From: Streptomyces sp. MMBL 11-1
GTDB lineage: Bacteria > Actinomycetota > Actinomycetes > Streptomycetales > Streptomycetaceae
Direction of reading: 5' to 3'
Assembly (NCBI RefSeq): GCF_028622875.1
Contig: NZ_CP117709.1
Location: 4,281,001-4,345,000 of the forward strand
Length of the DNA stretch: 64,000 nucleotides
The notes under the pieces are model-generated. The model worked only from the letters and a program-made list of their open reading frames with translations. It did no database searches and was not told the origin of the DNA. Below, one piece after another: positions 8,984 to 17,537 of the stretch (the first letter of the stretch is position 1; each line of letters begins with the position of its first letter). The position numbers and the translations under genes are program-made.

Positions 8984-9030
8984 CGGCCTGCCTCCTGGCG
9001 TCGTGGTGACGCGCGCCAGGAGGCAGGCCG
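8984..9030. terminator. Hairpin terminator
   Basis: Perfect 17-bp inverted repeat (8984-9000 with 9014-9030) just after the secreted protein stop. It lies between convergent genes, so it can end transcription from both sides. Confidence 0.9.
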
Positions 9031-9052
9031 CCGTGACGATGGGGCCGGGCTG

Positions 9053-9289
9053 TCAGCCCGTCCAGCCGAGGAACGCGGACCAGGCGTCCGGGGCGACGGC
9101 GAAGGCGGGCCCGTCGGGCACCTTCGAGTCACGGACGTGGACGGCGTGGGGGCAGGCGGCCACCTCGACGCAGTCGCCACCGCTGGAGCTGCTGTAGGAG
9201 GACGTGTGCCAGGCGAAGGCGACCTCGATGCAGTTGCCGCCGCTGTCGCTGCTGTAGCTCGACGTGAACCATCGGAGGGTGCTGCTCAT
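9053..9289 (-). CDS. DUF397 protein with duplicated motif
   Basis: 78 residues. The DUF397 motif appears twice in tandem: WFTSSYSSDSGGNCIEVAF and WHTSSYSSSSGGDCVEVA, followed by the usual VRDSKVPDGPAFAVAPDAWSAFL end. DUF397 proteins are small partners of DUF5753-type XRE regulators in Streptomyces, and this one overlaps the stop of such a regulator by 4 bases (ATGA). It is probably translated with it and modulates it. A single motif copy is normal, so the duplication is unusual. Confidence 0.9.
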   Translation of the reverse strand: MSSTLRWFTSSYSSDSGGNCIEVAFAWHTSSYSSSSGGDCVEVAACPHAVHVRDSKVPDGPAFAVAPDAWSAFLGWTG

Positions 9290-10122
9290 TCCGCTACTCC
9301 TGCCAACCGCTTGATGAGGTCCAGCGATTCACGAGGACCCAGGGCCTGTGACCGGATCTTCGCATAGCGCTGAGCGTACGTGCTCACCTTTGCCGGGTCA
9401 CTGATCAGCAGGCTCTCGTCCTGCGGCTCCAGATAGACGAGATGCTCGTGCGCCGGAGTCTCCACCAAGTTCATCTCGCCACGGGCTCCTGCGTACTCCC
9501 CGTACTTCCCGGCGTCCAGCGGCAGCACCAGAAGCGTGACATTGCGGCGGCGGGCGCACTCCACGAGATGGAGCAACTGCTCCCGCATGACCTCCTCGCT
9601 GCCGATGGTCCGGCGCAGGACGGCCTCGTCGATGATGATCTCGATCATCGGGAGCGGATCGCGGTCGAAGAGGGCCTTGCGCTCCATCCGCAGCTGGACC
9701 AGCTCCTCCACCCGCTGGTCGGAGAGCGGCGGGTAGCCGCCGCCGATCAGCGCTCGCGCGTACGCCTCCGTCTGGAACAGCCCGTGGATGACGTTCGTCG
9801 CGAACAGCTGGAGGCTGACCGCTCCCTGCTCCAGCAAGGCGTAATCCTGGAACTGGCGCGGGTACTTCTCCATCCGCATGAACCGCCGCGCGGTCTCGAA
9901 CACGCCGGTCCCGTTGCCGAGTACGCGTTCGAGCTCCACCAGCATCGCGTCGCTCGCGGGCTGTGCGCACGTCTCCATGGCGCTCACGGCCGCTGCCGAG
10001 TAGCCAATCTCATGGCCGAGCTGTTCCTGTGTCCACCCCCGCTGGATACGCAGTGTGCGGGCCACTTCGGCGACCATGAGGGCCATCGGGCTCGCGGTCT
10101 GCTTGTTCTCAGCACTGGCCAT
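9286..10122 (-). CDS. XRE-family regulator with DUF5753 domain
   Basis: 278 residues from ATG 10122; AAAGAGAT lies upstream. The N-terminal HTH (about residues 20-75) reads VAEVARTLRIQRGWTQEQLGHEIGYSAAAVSAMET. The rest is the DUF5753 ligand/partner domain (YALLEQGAVSLQLFATNVIHGLFQTEAYARALI; EIIIDEAVLRRTIGS; VLPLDAGKYGEYAGARGEMNLVE). It forms a bicistron with the DUF397 gene at 9053-9289. Such pairs are abundant in streptomycetes and several affect development or antibiotic output; the target here is unknown. It is divergent from the gene at 10279. Confidence 0.95.
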   Translation of the reverse strand: MASAENKQTASPMALMVAEVARTLRIQRGWTQEQLGHEIGYSAAAVSAMETCAQPASDAMLVELERVLGNGTGVFETARRFMRMEKYPRQFQDYALLEQGAVSLQLFATNVIHGLFQTEAYARALIGGGYPPLSDQRVEELVQLRMERKALFDRDPLPMIEIIIDEAVLRRTIGSEEVMREQLLHLVECARRRNVTLLVLPLDAGKYGEYAGARGEMNLVETPAHEHLVYLEPQDESLLISDPAKVSTYAQRYAKIRSQALGPRESLDLIKRLAGVAE

Positions 10123-10278
10123 TACGCGATCTCTTTTCGACTCAACCGAACTCAACCGGTCATTACTCGAAGTCGTTGAAATCCACCCCACTTCAGAGAA
10201 GTTCGAGCAGGTCAACGGCTGTACGACGCACCTCGGCAGGTACGGAGAACGCTAGGTGATCGGGGTCACAATCGTCTC

Positions 10279-10686
10279 GTGAACGCACTTAATGACGGGC
10301 TGAGGTCCGAGTGGATTCCGGAGTCCGGATTTCACCTTCGCAAGGCGGGCGTGCAATTCGACGCCGTCCGCGTGGACGGCGACGACGGGCGGCGGCTGGC
10401 CGACCTGATGGAGGAGTTGGTCGGCGGCGAGCCGGGACCCGTCGTCACCGAGTCGAACGGCCGGCGCGGGGTGTACTTCCTCGTCCCGGCGGGCTCGACG
10501 GCCGGGCGGCCGTGGCCGCGTGCGGTGACGCAGCTCAACGCGGCGACGGGCCGCATCAGTTACGTCCCCGTACCGGCGCTCGGTGGTGACACCTGGCCGC
10601 TAATGTGGCGGTACCCGCCCACGCGGCCGGGGCGGTTCGTGCACACGCTGATCCTGTTCAACGCGGCATACGCGTTACTGAGTTGA
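10279..10686 (+). CDS. Hypothetical protein beside XRE/DUF397 pair
   Basis: 135 residues, GTG start. It is not recognised. It is soluble, mixed alpha/beta in character, with AVTQLNAATGRISYVPVPALGGDTW as the most distinctive segment and a hydrophobic C-terminus (TLILFNAAYALLS). It is divergent from the XRE regulator and so may be its target. The last 12 bases overlap the convergent acetyltransferase gene. Confidence 0.6.
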   Translation: MNALNDGLRSEWIPESGFHLRKAGVQFDAVRVDGDDGRRLADLMEELVGGEPGPVVTESNGRRGVYFLVPAGSTAGRPWPRAVTQLNAATGRISYVPVPALGGDTWPLMWRYPPTRPGRFVHTLILFNAAYALLS

Positions 10687-11292
10687 GCGGCCCAGATACG
10701 TCACGGGGCCCGCGTCCGGAACCGCGATCTCGTGGAAGCCGAGGCGGTCGTAGAAGGCGCGGGCCCGGGTGTTGGCGGTCAGCATGGCCAAGTGAACGGC
10801 CTTGACGCCCTGTTCGTCCAGCGCGGCGAGGAAGGCCTCCATGAGCCGTCGCCCGTGCCCGGACCGCTGGTGGGTCGGGAGCAGGTCGATGTGCAGGTGG
10901 GCCGGATAGTCGGCCAGCTCCGGCACGATCATGCGCTCGGGGTCGTGCATCAGGGCGGTCATCCGCTCGGTGGGGGAAGCGGGTTCGCGTACGGGGGCCG
11001 GGTAGCGCTCCGCGAGGCCGGGAAGCCATTCGGCGCGGTAGCGGTCGACGAAGGACGCGGTGTCCGCCGTACCGAGGATGTAGCCGACCGCGCGCCCGCC
11101 GTCCTCGACCACGAACGTCAGCCCGGGCTCCAGGACGGCGTAGGGCGCGGCGAAGATGTTCGGCAGCAGGGCGGGGTCCGGGTAGAGGTGACGGGCGTCC
11201 CCGCCCTCGTGCCCCGTGCGTACGCAGATGTCGAAGAGGGCCTCGCGGTCCTCGGGTCGGTACGGACGCAGCACGGGCGACGGAGGAGTCAT
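10675..11292 (-). CDS. GNAT-family N-acetyltransferase
   Basis: 205 residues, ATG 11292 behind GAAGGA. Single GNAT domain: VLRPYRPEDREALFDICVRTG at the start, then the acetyl-CoA pyrophosphate-binding region HLHIDLLPTHQRSGHGRRLMEAFL (Q/R-x-x-G-x-G/R) and the closing TANTRARAFYDRLGF motif. It resembles the acetyltransferase-like domain of O-GlcNAcase relatives in layout. The substrate is unknown. It is divergent from the SMR efflux genes across a 442-bp region. Confidence 0.9.
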   Translation of the reverse strand: MTPPSPVLRPYRPEDREALFDICVRTGHEGGDARHLYPDPALLPNIFAAPYAVLEPGLTFVVEDGGRAVGYILGTADTASFVDRYRAEWLPGLAERYPAPVREPASPTERMTALMHDPERMIVPELADYPAHLHIDLLPTHQRSGHGRRLMEAFLAALDEQGVKAVHLAMLTANTRARAFYDRLGFHEIAVPDAGPVTYLGRSTQ

Positions 11293-11420
11293 GCGGGGAT
11301 CCTTCAGGTGCGGGAGCGCTCCCGCAAGGGTTTGAGCGGCACGGGGGCGCGTGATCGCGCACTGGCCCGGGGTGTCGCCGTCGGCGGGCGTGAGGGCAAC
11401 GCCAGTGCGCACGCTCGTGG

Positions 11421-11511
11421 TTGACAGTAGTTACTTGCACATGCAAGATTTGGTTCCGCAGGGCAAACCGCCAACGGGGCACTGCGGCAGTCAATCGCTT
11501 GCATGTGCAGG
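11421..11511 (+). promoter_or_regulatory. SMR pump promoter with twin operators
   Basis: TTGACA (11421-11426), a 17-base spacer and CAAGAT (11444-11449) form a good sigma-70-type promoter. CTTGCACATGCAAG (11434-11447) is a palindromic site (CTTGCA-N2-TGCAAG) covering spacer and -10. A second copy, CTTGCATGTGCAGG, lies at 11498-11511. Placement is that of a repressor operator. The repressor is not identified, and nothing else was found in this gap. Confidence 0.7.
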
Positions 11512-11734
11512 CAAATAGCAAGGAGAAGGCCAGTGCGCGGCAACTCGGGAGGGCGAACTGCTGATGGGTGGGCGGCGATCACACAAGCGCCCTCGCTCTG
11601 AGCACCTCCCCGCGCTGGCAGCCGGACTGTCGGCTCGCCCCGCTCGCCCTGCTCGCCCCGTTTCCCTGTCCCCCCATTCCCTGTCCCCCCATTCCCTGTT
11701 CATCCCGCCCGTTCACCGTACGGAAGGACCTCTC

Positions 11735-12055
11735 ATGCACTGGCTCCATCTCGCCATCGCCGTCGCCTTCGAAATCCTGGTCGCCATCGCCGCCGGAAAG
11801 GCCGAGGGCTTCAAGAACCGCAAGTGGACCGGCATCACTCTGGCCAGCGGCGCAGCCGCGACCTTCTTCCTCAGCAAGGCGCTGCTGACCTTCGACGTCG
11901 GCGTCGGCTACGCCCTGTGGACGTCCGTCGCGGGCGTCGGCATCACCGTCCTCGGCGCGCTGTTCTTCGGTCAGCGCCTGAACGCGAACAAGGCGATCGG
12001 CATCCTCCTCGTCATCGGTGGGGTCGTCGGCCTGCAACTGAGCGGCTCCGCCTGA
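11735..12055 (+). CDS. SMR-family efflux subunit 1
   Basis: 106 residues, four membrane helices. It starts MHWLHLAIAVAFEILVAIAAGKAEGF; the membrane-embedded Glu in AFEILVA corresponds to the conserved Glu14 that binds protons and cationic drugs. YALWTSVAGVGITVLGALFFGQRLN is the family helix-3 motif. It is followed 194 bases later by a second SMR gene, so the two likely assemble as an asymmetric heterodimer. The promoter with twin operators lies upstream. Confidence 0.93.
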   Translation: MHWLHLAIAVAFEILVAIAAGKAEGFKNRKWTGITLASGAAATFFLSKALLTFDVGVGYALWTSVAGVGITVLGALFFGQRLNANKAIGILLVIGGVVGLQLSGSA

Positions 12056-12140
12056 GCTTTCGGAGCCCCGAAGCCCCGAAGCTTCTGAGCCGCTGAGCCC
12101 CTCAGCCCTTGAGGGTGACTACTCCCGACCTTGCGCAACC

Positions 12141-12188
12141 CGCTCGTCCGCTCGTCCGCTCGTCCGCTCGTCCGCACGTCCGCACGTC
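12141..12188. repeat. 8-bp tandem repeat between SMR genes
   Basis: Six units, four of CGCTCGTC then two of CGCACGTC, inside the 194-bp spacer separating the paired SMR genes. Confidence 0.85.
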
Positions 12189-12249
12189 CCGCCCCCATCG
12201 CGCCTCGCGCGTCCCCCTGACGGCATCCCTGAGAGAGGACCCACCTCCC

Positions 12250-12663
12250 ATGTCCAACGCAGCCAAGAACTCCACCAACGCCTGGCTCTCGCTCCTCCTC
12301 GCCGGAGTCTTCGAGATCGGGTACGCGCTCGCCGTCGGCGGCAGCGAAGGCTTCACCGTCCTGACCTGGTCCCTGGTCGCGGTGGTGTTCTTCCTGCTGA
12401 CCCTGTACGCGCTGAGCCTCGCCCTCCGGACGATCGACGTGAGCATCGGCTATGCCGTCTGGGCGGGGATCGGCGCGGTCGGCGCCGCAGTGCTCGGCCC
12501 GCTCTTCTTCGACGAGACCCTCACCCTGGCCAAGGGCGTCTGGCTGGCCGTCATCATCGTCGGGGTCATCTGGCTCAAGCTCGCCGACCGCACGAAGCCC
12601 GAGGCGGTCGCCGCCCCCCGCCCCGAGCCGGTCGCGGACTGCCCCGGCGCGCTCCAGGTCTGA
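12250..12663 (+). CDS. SMR-family efflux subunit 2
   Basis: 137 residues, longer than the usual ~107 because of an N-terminal extension and a hydrophilic C-terminal tail (KPEAVAAPRPEPVADCPG). SLLLAGVFEIGYALAVGGSEGF carries the membrane Glu, and YAVWAGIGAVGAAVLGPLFFDETL the helix-3 signature. It is read with the preceding SMR gene. Paired SMR subunits typically insert in opposite orientations; the unequal lengths here fit that pattern. Confidence 0.93.
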   Translation: MSNAAKNSTNAWLSLLLAGVFEIGYALAVGGSEGFTVLTWSLVAVVFFLLTLYALSLALRTIDVSIGYAVWAGIGAVGAAVLGPLFFDETLTLAKGVWLAVIIVGVIWLKLADRTKPEAVAAPRPEPVADCPGALQV

Positions 12664-12681
12664 AGCTCCCCCCCCTCCGCC

Positions 12682-12739
12682 GTACGCCGCAGGCGCCCGC
12701 CGCCCCTTCACGAGGGGGCCACGGGCGCCTGCGGCGTAC
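12682..12739 (+). terminator. Hairpin terminator after SMR genes
   Basis: Perfect 18-bp inverted repeat (12682-12699 with 12722-12739) with a 22-base loop, 20 bases after the second SMR stop. Confidence 0.85.
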
Positions 12740-12856
12740 CGGTCGGATCGGCGAGGCGCTGCTGGATCGGCCTGGCCGCCGAAGCCGGCCGGGTCGCCTG
12801 AGTGGGCTGCCCAAGTAGGTCATCGTCTGTCCTATAGGGCCTCTAGTCTGCGGTTT

Positions 12857-13438
12857 ATGCAGAAATACGAGGACGGCGTCGAGATCCTTGTCCCCGCGAG
12901 CCCGGCCCACCTGGAGGCCTGGCTCGACATGCATCACAGGGAACGGACCGCGCTCTGGGTGAAGATCGCCAAGAAGCACACCGGCATCCCGTCGCTCACT
13001 TGGGAAGAGTTGGTCGACACGGTGCTCTGCTTCGGCTGGATCGACGGTCAGCGGCGGGGCTTCGACGACTCGTACTTTCTGCAGCGCACGACACCCCGCA
13101 GGCCCCGCTCCGCCTGGTCGCAGGTGAACGTCGACAAGGCCGAGGCGCTGATCGCGGCGGGCCGGATGCGCCCCCGCGGCCTTGCCGAGGTCGAGGCGGC
13201 GCGGGCAGACGGCCGCCTGGCGAGGGCATACGCCTCGCCGAAGAACGCCACCGCACCACCGGATCTCGTCGAAGCCCTCGATGCGAACCCGGCAGCGCGG
13301 GCGTTCTACGACACGCTCGGCAAGACCGACCAGTTCGCGTTGTACTTCGGTCTGGTCACCGCCCGTACCGAGAAGACGCGGCTGGCCCGCCTGGAGCGGA
13401 TGGTGGCCTCGATGGCACGGTCCGAGCGGCCGTCGTGA
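12857..13438 (+). CDS. YdeI/OmpD-associated (OmdA) family protein
   Basis: 193 residues. It shows the YdeI-like fold pattern: an N-terminal ILVPASPAHLEAWLDMHH, TALWVKIAKKHTGIPSLTWEELVDTVLCFGWIDGQRRG (family core), FLQRTTPRRPRSAWSQVNVDKAEALIAAGRM, and a C-terminal Lys-rich bacteriocin-protection-like segment (DANPAARAFYDTLGKTDQFALYFGLVTARTEKTRLARLERMV). The biochemical role of the family is poorly known; homologues are linked to peptide resistance. It is monocistronic. Confidence 0.85.
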   Translation: MQKYEDGVEILVPASPAHLEAWLDMHHRERTALWVKIAKKHTGIPSLTWEELVDTVLCFGWIDGQRRGFDDSYFLQRTTPRRPRSAWSQVNVDKAEALIAAGRMRPRGLAEVEAARADGRLARAYASPKNATAPPDLVEALDANPAARAFYDTLGKTDQFALYFGLVTARTEKTRLARLERMVASMARSERPS

Positions 13439-13522
13439 TCGACCACTCGGTCGACGCGTTTCGCGTCTCAGTGAGGGAACTTCGCCTCATCCCCATCACC
13501 CCGAAAGCAACAGGGAAGCACG

Positions 13523-14479
13523 ATGATCAATTCTAACGATTTCCCGGAGCCCGCCATAATTTCGGTCAACGGCGTGGAACTCGAAGTCTTCGAAACGGGA
13601 CGAGAAAACAAGGGAAAGCCCATCGTGCTCTGCCACGGCTGGCCTGAGCTCGCGTACTCCTGGCGTCACCTGATGCCCGCCCTCGTCGAATCCGGCTACC
13701 ACGTCATCGCACCGAACCAGCGGGGTTTCGGTAACTCATCCTGCCCGGCCGAAGTGACGGAATACGACATCGAGCACCTGTCGGGCGACCTCGTCGCGCT
13801 CCTTGACCACTACGGATACGACGACGCCACCTTCGTCGGCCATGACTGGGGTGCGTTCGTCGTCTGGTCGCTGGCCCTGCTGCACCCCGACCGTGTGAAC
13901 AAGGTGATCAACCTGTCCTTGCCTTACCAGGTGCGCGGTGAAACGCCGTGGGTCGAGGTCATGGAACAGTTCCTCGGCGGCGACTTCTACTTCGTCCACT
14001 TCAATCGGCAGCCGGGCATTGCGGACGCCGTGTTCGATGCGAACACACGCCAGTTCATCCGCAACCTTTATCGGAAGAGCGTGCCTCCGGCACCCCCTGA
14101 GCCGGGCATGGCGTTTATCAACCTCGCCCTGGCGGAAGCGCCGCTCGGTGACCCTGTCATGAGCGACAGCGACCTGGCCGTCTACATCTCCGGGTTCGAA
14201 ACGTCGGGATTCACAGGCGGCATCAACTGGTACCGGAACCTCGACCGTAACTGGCACCTGCTGGCGGACGTGGACCCGATCATCAAGCAGCCCGCCCTCA
14301 TGATCTACGGCGACCGGGACTTGGCGGTCCCGAGGTCCGAGTCCCTGACAGAGTTCGTGCCCGATGTGGAAGTGGTCGGCCTGGACTGCGGTCACTGGAT
14401 TCAGGAGGAGATGCCGGAGGAGACAAAGCAAGTGATTTCAAAGTGGCTGGAACAGCAGGATGCCATCAGTCTGCACTGA
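13523..14479 (+). CDS. Alpha/beta hydrolase, epoxide-hydrolase type
   Basis: 318 residues. CHGWPELAYSWRHLMPALVESGY contains the HGxP oxyanion-hole motif of epoxide hydrolases. FVGHDWGAF carries the nucleophilic Asp (GxDxG), GDRDLAVP the acid and CGHWIQEEMPEE the catalytic His. QRGFGNSS and a cap domain with a FLGGDFYFVHFNRQPG segment also fit. A hydrolytic ring-opening of an epoxide is expected; a haloalkane dehalogenase is less likely given the cap. GC content is visibly lower than its neighbours (for example AAGTGATTTCAAAG near the end), which suggests more recent acquisition. Confidence 0.9.
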   Translation: MINSNDFPEPAIISVNGVELEVFETGRENKGKPIVLCHGWPELAYSWRHLMPALVESGYHVIAPNQRGFGNSSCPAEVTEYDIEHLSGDLVALLDHYGYDDATFVGHDWGAFVVWSLALLHPDRVNKVINLSLPYQVRGETPWVEVMEQFLGGDFYFVHFNRQPGIADAVFDANTRQFIRNLYRKSVPPAPPEPGMAFINLALAEAPLGDPVMSDSDLAVYISGFETSGFTGGINWYRNLDRNWHLLADVDPIIKQPALMIYGDRDLAVPRSESLTEFVPDVEVVGLDCGHWIQEEMPEETKQVISKWLEQQDAISLH

Positions 14480-14523
14480 GAGGGCTCGCTGGACGTCGGA
14501 GACGTCGGACAACAAGGGCAGCG

Positions 14524-15747
14524 TCAAGGTGCCTTGAGGAGATCGCGGAGTCCGGCGATGTAGGCACCGATGTCGGGAGCGTGGGGAACCTGGCCGGTGT
14601 CGACGGGCTCTTCGGCGGTGCTGGAGGTGTGGGCGGTGCGGCAGGGGCGGCAGAGGCCGTCGGGGAGGGCTTCGGGGCGGCCGGGGGCACCGCATTCCGC
14701 GCATTCCACCAGGATGCGGCGGGTGGGGGTGCCGGGTGCGGCGGGCTCGGCAGGCAGCCGGGGCGGGATCTTGTCGGTGAGGCGGCGGCGGACGAAGCCG
14801 ACCGGGGAGTCGACGTGCGCGGGGAGCCCTGCGGTGAGGGCGGCGGTCAGGTAGTCGGCGTCGACGCCCCGGGCGAGCCATTCGGCCGCCTGGGCCTCCA
14901 GGGCTGCGCAGTCGTCGGCGGAGAGGCCCAGGCGGTGGTCCGCGCGGCCGAGCCGGGCGAGGGCGAGGTAGGCGGGGGAGTGGGACGCGGTCGGCCCCGG
15001 TGTCGGAGTGGCCGCCGGAGCGGTGCCCCGGGCCGGGCCCGGCGCGGGCGCCCTGTCCGAGAGGCCGGCCGGGGTGCGCTGGTGCGGTACGGGGACGAGG
15101 GCCGAGGGCTTCGCGGGTTCTGTGTCCTCTGCGGGCTCCGGGGCGGCGTCCGTGCGAGGGAACTGCGGGGCCTGCCGGGCGGGTTCGCCTCGGGGAGCCT
15201 CCGGCAGTGAGGGCGGGGGCGGGTTCTCCGCCGGGGCCGCCTCCGGGGGTGAGGGCGGCGGCGGGTTCTCGGCCGGGGCCCAGGGAGGCGGAGGGGCGGC
15301 GGCGGAGGAGGCCGTGACGTCCGGTGCGGGGGCGGTGTCCCGGGCGCTCTCGGCGGCGAGGTAGGTGTTCCACCACTCGTTGTCGCGGGCGGTGCGGGAC
15401 CAGAAGGTGCGGAAGGCCCAGCGGGTCGTCTCGCCCTGGCCGACCGCGCACCGTACGCGCCGCAGGTGCCCGGCGACGGAGAGGGCGGTCAGGGCGGTGG
15501 AGATGGCCTGCTGCCCGTAGAGGGGGAGTTGCTTGGCGAGGGTCTTGACGCTCATGGCCGCGCCCTCGGGGAGGTGGTCGACGAACCCGGCGACGTACCG
15601 CTCGCGGGTCGGCAGTAAGGCGAAGTCATCGGTGCGTCGCGGGAGTTGCCCGGGAGCGGACCGCTTGCCGTAACCGGGCGTCGCCATCGGGTACGGGGGC
15701 GAGGATGCGGGGGCGTGCGGGGCAGGGCTAATGTGCTGGGTAGCCAT
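14524..15747 (-). CDS. HTH protein with C-terminal zinc-finger-like module (copy A)
   Basis: 407 residues. The N-terminal part (about 30-140) has a winged-helix look: FALLPTRERYVAGFVDHLPEGAAMSVKTLAKQLPLYGQQAISTALTALSVAGHLRRV. A Pro/Ala/Glu-rich linker of ~110 residues follows. Next is a helical domain (YLALARLGRADHRLGLSADDCAALEAQAAEWLARGV) and a CAECGAPGRPEALPDGLCRPCR zinc-ribbon-like motif (two CxxC pairs). Product function is unknown; DNA binding is inferred. A frameshifted relative lies at 34022-35013, and both share a structured leader. Convergent with the epoxide hydrolase. Confidence 0.75.
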   Translation of the reverse strand: MATQHISPAPHAPASSPPYPMATPGYGKRSAPGQLPRRTDDFALLPTRERYVAGFVDHLPEGAAMSVKTLAKQLPLYGQQAISTALTALSVAGHLRRVRCAVGQGETTRWAFRTFWSRTARDNEWWNTYLAAESARDTAPAPDVTASSAAAPPPPWAPAENPPPPSPPEAAPAENPPPPSLPEAPRGEPARQAPQFPRTDAAPEPAEDTEPAKPSALVPVPHQRTPAGLSDRAPAPGPARGTAPAATPTPGPTASHSPAYLALARLGRADHRLGLSADDCAALEAQAAEWLARGVDADYLTAALTAGLPAHVDSPVGFVRRRLTDKIPPRLPAEPAAPGTPTRRILVECAECGAPGRPEALPDGLCRPCRTAHTSSTAEEPVDTGQVPHAPDIGAYIAGLRDLLKAP

Positions 15748-15781
15748 GAGATCGGCTTTCTGGGTTGGGATCTTGTGGTGA

Positions 15782-15817
15782 GACCCCGGCCTGGTGCGTA
15801 AACACCGTGCCGGGGTC
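15782..15817 (-). promoter_or_regulatory. Structured leader hairpin of HTH copy A
   Basis: GACCCCGGC (15782-15790) pairs perfectly with GCCGGGGTC (15809-15817). The loop contains an inner GGTG/CACC stem. It is 34 bases upstream of the start codon. The same architecture, with a compensatory pair change, precedes the related gene at 34022. Confidence 0.65.
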
Positions 15818-15896
15818 GTTTGGTTCTCGCACCGTAAGCAGTCGCGACGGCGCGCCGCAAGCTGTCACGATTAGTCATACTTGCTGGCCGTGACGG

Positions 15897-16018
15897 GGTC
15901 GGGAGGGTGGGGAGGTTTCCCCAACCTCCCTCTTTTTCCTACCGGTTACAGAGGAGGCTCGAAGCCCGGACCTCGCGTCCCGACACCCGCGACCCGGACC
16001 CCGAGCTTCGGGCCCGGA
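15897..16018 (-). other. Conserved non-coding block upstream of HTH copy A
   Basis: Read on the minus strand this block matches 33716-33812: shared phrases are GGTCCG-CCCGAAGCTC, GGGCTTCGAG-CTCTGTA, TAGGAA and CCCACCCTCCC. A hairpin GGGAGGTT/AACCTCCC is inside. The rest of the 590-bp gap up to 16337 shows no gene. Confidence 0.5.
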
Positions 16019-16337
16019 CCTCGTCCAGATACCCCCGCACGAGTGAACGCCCCGCTCCGGCGCTCGCGTCCTGGACGCCGAGCTCCGAGCGCCGGGTGCC
16101 TGTGCGGGGAGGTCCTGGTCGCGGTGCCACACCGGAAGTTTCACCGTGCTGCCGTGCACACGTCGGGCGTTGGCGAAGCTGTCGGCGGCGGGCCCCTGGT
16201 GGTCAGCGTAGCCAGGTAGGAGGGTCCCGGGGGTGTGGTCGCAGGGGACCCGGGTCCTGGAAAGGAACCCCGAACATGCAAAGAGCGGCGGGAGGCCCGG
16301 TCCGCCCGGACGCGTCCCGCCGTCAGTCGTGGTCGTG

Positions 16338-16781
16338 TCAGGCGGCGCTGCGCAGCGCCTGCACCGCGCGGGCGAGCTGGTCGTCGGAGCTCGCGGTGTT
16401 GAGGGCCGAGCTGAGGACTTCGGCGTAGGTGGCGCGGGCGTCCTGGTAGTGCTTGCGGCCCGCGTCGGTGATGACGGCGTAGACGCCGCGCTTGTCGTCG
16501 GCGCAGGTGTCCTTGTACGCGTAGCCGGCGCTCTCCAGCCGCCCCACCAGGCGGGTCACGGAGCTCTGGCCCAGCCCGATGCGGTCCGCGAGCTCCTGCA
16601 TGCGGCGTTCGCTGTTCTCGGCCTGGGCGAGAACCTCCAGGGCGCGGTACTCGGAGAGGCCGACGCCGAAGCGGCGCTGCAGGGTGTGCGCGAGCTGACG
16701 TTCCACGAAGGCGTGCAGACCGAGAACGGCCTCCCACATGGTCTGGTCGGAGGCGGCGCGCGGCTGCTTGTGGATCGTCAT
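16338..16781 (-). CDS. MarR-family regulator
   Basis: 147 residues from ATG 16781. The winged helix reads LSEYRALEVLAQAENSERRMQELADRIGLGQSSVTRLVGRLESAGYAYKDTCADDKRGVYAVITDAG, with the DDKRG wing Asp/Arg pair typical of MarR proteins. The N- and C-terminal helices form the dimer interface. MarR proteins usually repress their own gene and an adjacent transporter or enzyme, but no partner is immediately adjacent. The upstream sequence has a TTGCATGGGCATGTA element that loosely resembles the SMR operators at 11.4 kb. Confidence 0.9.
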   Translation of the reverse strand: MTIHKQPRAASDQTMWEAVLGLHAFVERQLAHTLQRRFGVGLSEYRALEVLAQAENSERRMQELADRIGLGQSSVTRLVGRLESAGYAYKDTCADDKRGVYAVITDAGRKHYQDARATYAEVLSSALNTASSDDQLARAVQALRSAA

Positions 16782-16964
16782 GGAACGGCTCCCCTTCTCG
16801 ACTGCGATGCCTACCAAGGTACATGCCCATGCAATTATCTGAAGGGGGTGACGTGAGGGTGACGCCGTGGTCGAGCTTCCTGCGGGGCGCCGGCGACCGA
16901 GGTGCGGTGATTGTAAGTGCAAGTAAAGAGGGGCGGATGAGTCAGGGTCGGTGGCGCATGCCCA

Positions 16965-17537
16965 TCAGGGTGCCGCAGCTGTCCGGGTCGCCGGGGCCGA
17001 CGCCGTGATCCGCGCGATCGCCTCGACCGTCAGGGCGCGCTCGTGGGGCTCGGTCTCCAGGGCGCGGTGGATCGACAGTCCTTCGATGAGCGCATCGAGC
17101 TGACGGGCGGTGGCCGGGTCGAAGTGCCATTCCAGGGCGCGGCGACTGCGGCCCATCCAGGTGCGGGTGAGCTCGCGGTAGGCGGGCCTGCGCGCGGCGA
17201 GGGTGTAGAGCTCATGGGTGAGGATGAGCTCGCGCTGGTTGCCGCCGGAGAGGTGGTGGACGAGATCGGCGACGGCCTCGCGCGCCTCGTCGGGGGTGCT
17301 CGCGGCGCCGAGGCGGTCCTCGAAGACGGCGACGATCGTGCCGGAGAACCGGGTGAACGCCTCGTGCAGCAGCTCGTCCATGCCGGAGAAGTGGTACGTC
17401 ATCGAGCCGAGCGGCACGCCAGCGCGGGCGGCGACCTTGCGGTGCGAGACACCCGCGACGCCCTCGTCGACGATGAGGTCCAGCGCGGCGTCGATGATGC
17501 GGTCCCGTCGTTCGGGGTCGGTGCGCCCTGTCGCCAC
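16965..17537 (-). CDS. TetR-family regulator of the adjacent MFS exporter
   Basis: 190 residues. GTG 17537 sits behind a perfect GAGGAGG, so it is preferred over ATG 17576. The N-terminal HTH is RIIDAALDLIVDEGVAGVSHRKVAARAGVPLGSMTYHFSGMDELLHEAF; the remainder is the ligand-binding helical domain (ELILTHELYTLAARRPAYRELTRTWM). It is divergent from the MFS gene at 17810, the classic TetR-exporter layout, so repression of that exporter is likely. Confidence 0.93.
   Translation of the reverse strand: MATGRTDPERRDRIIDAALDLIVDEGVAGVSHRKVAARAGVPLGSMTYHFSGMDELLHEAFTRFSGTIVAVFEDRLGAASTPDEAREAVADLVHHLSGGNQRELILTHELYTLAARRPAYRELTRTWMGRSRRALEWHFDPATARQLDALIEGLSIHRALETEPHERALTVEAIARITASAPATRTAAAP

Noticed and set aside
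11293..11734. Guanidine (ykkC-type) riboswitch upstream of the SMR genes
   Set aside because: None of the conserved ykkC segments could be found; the palindromic operators explain the region better.
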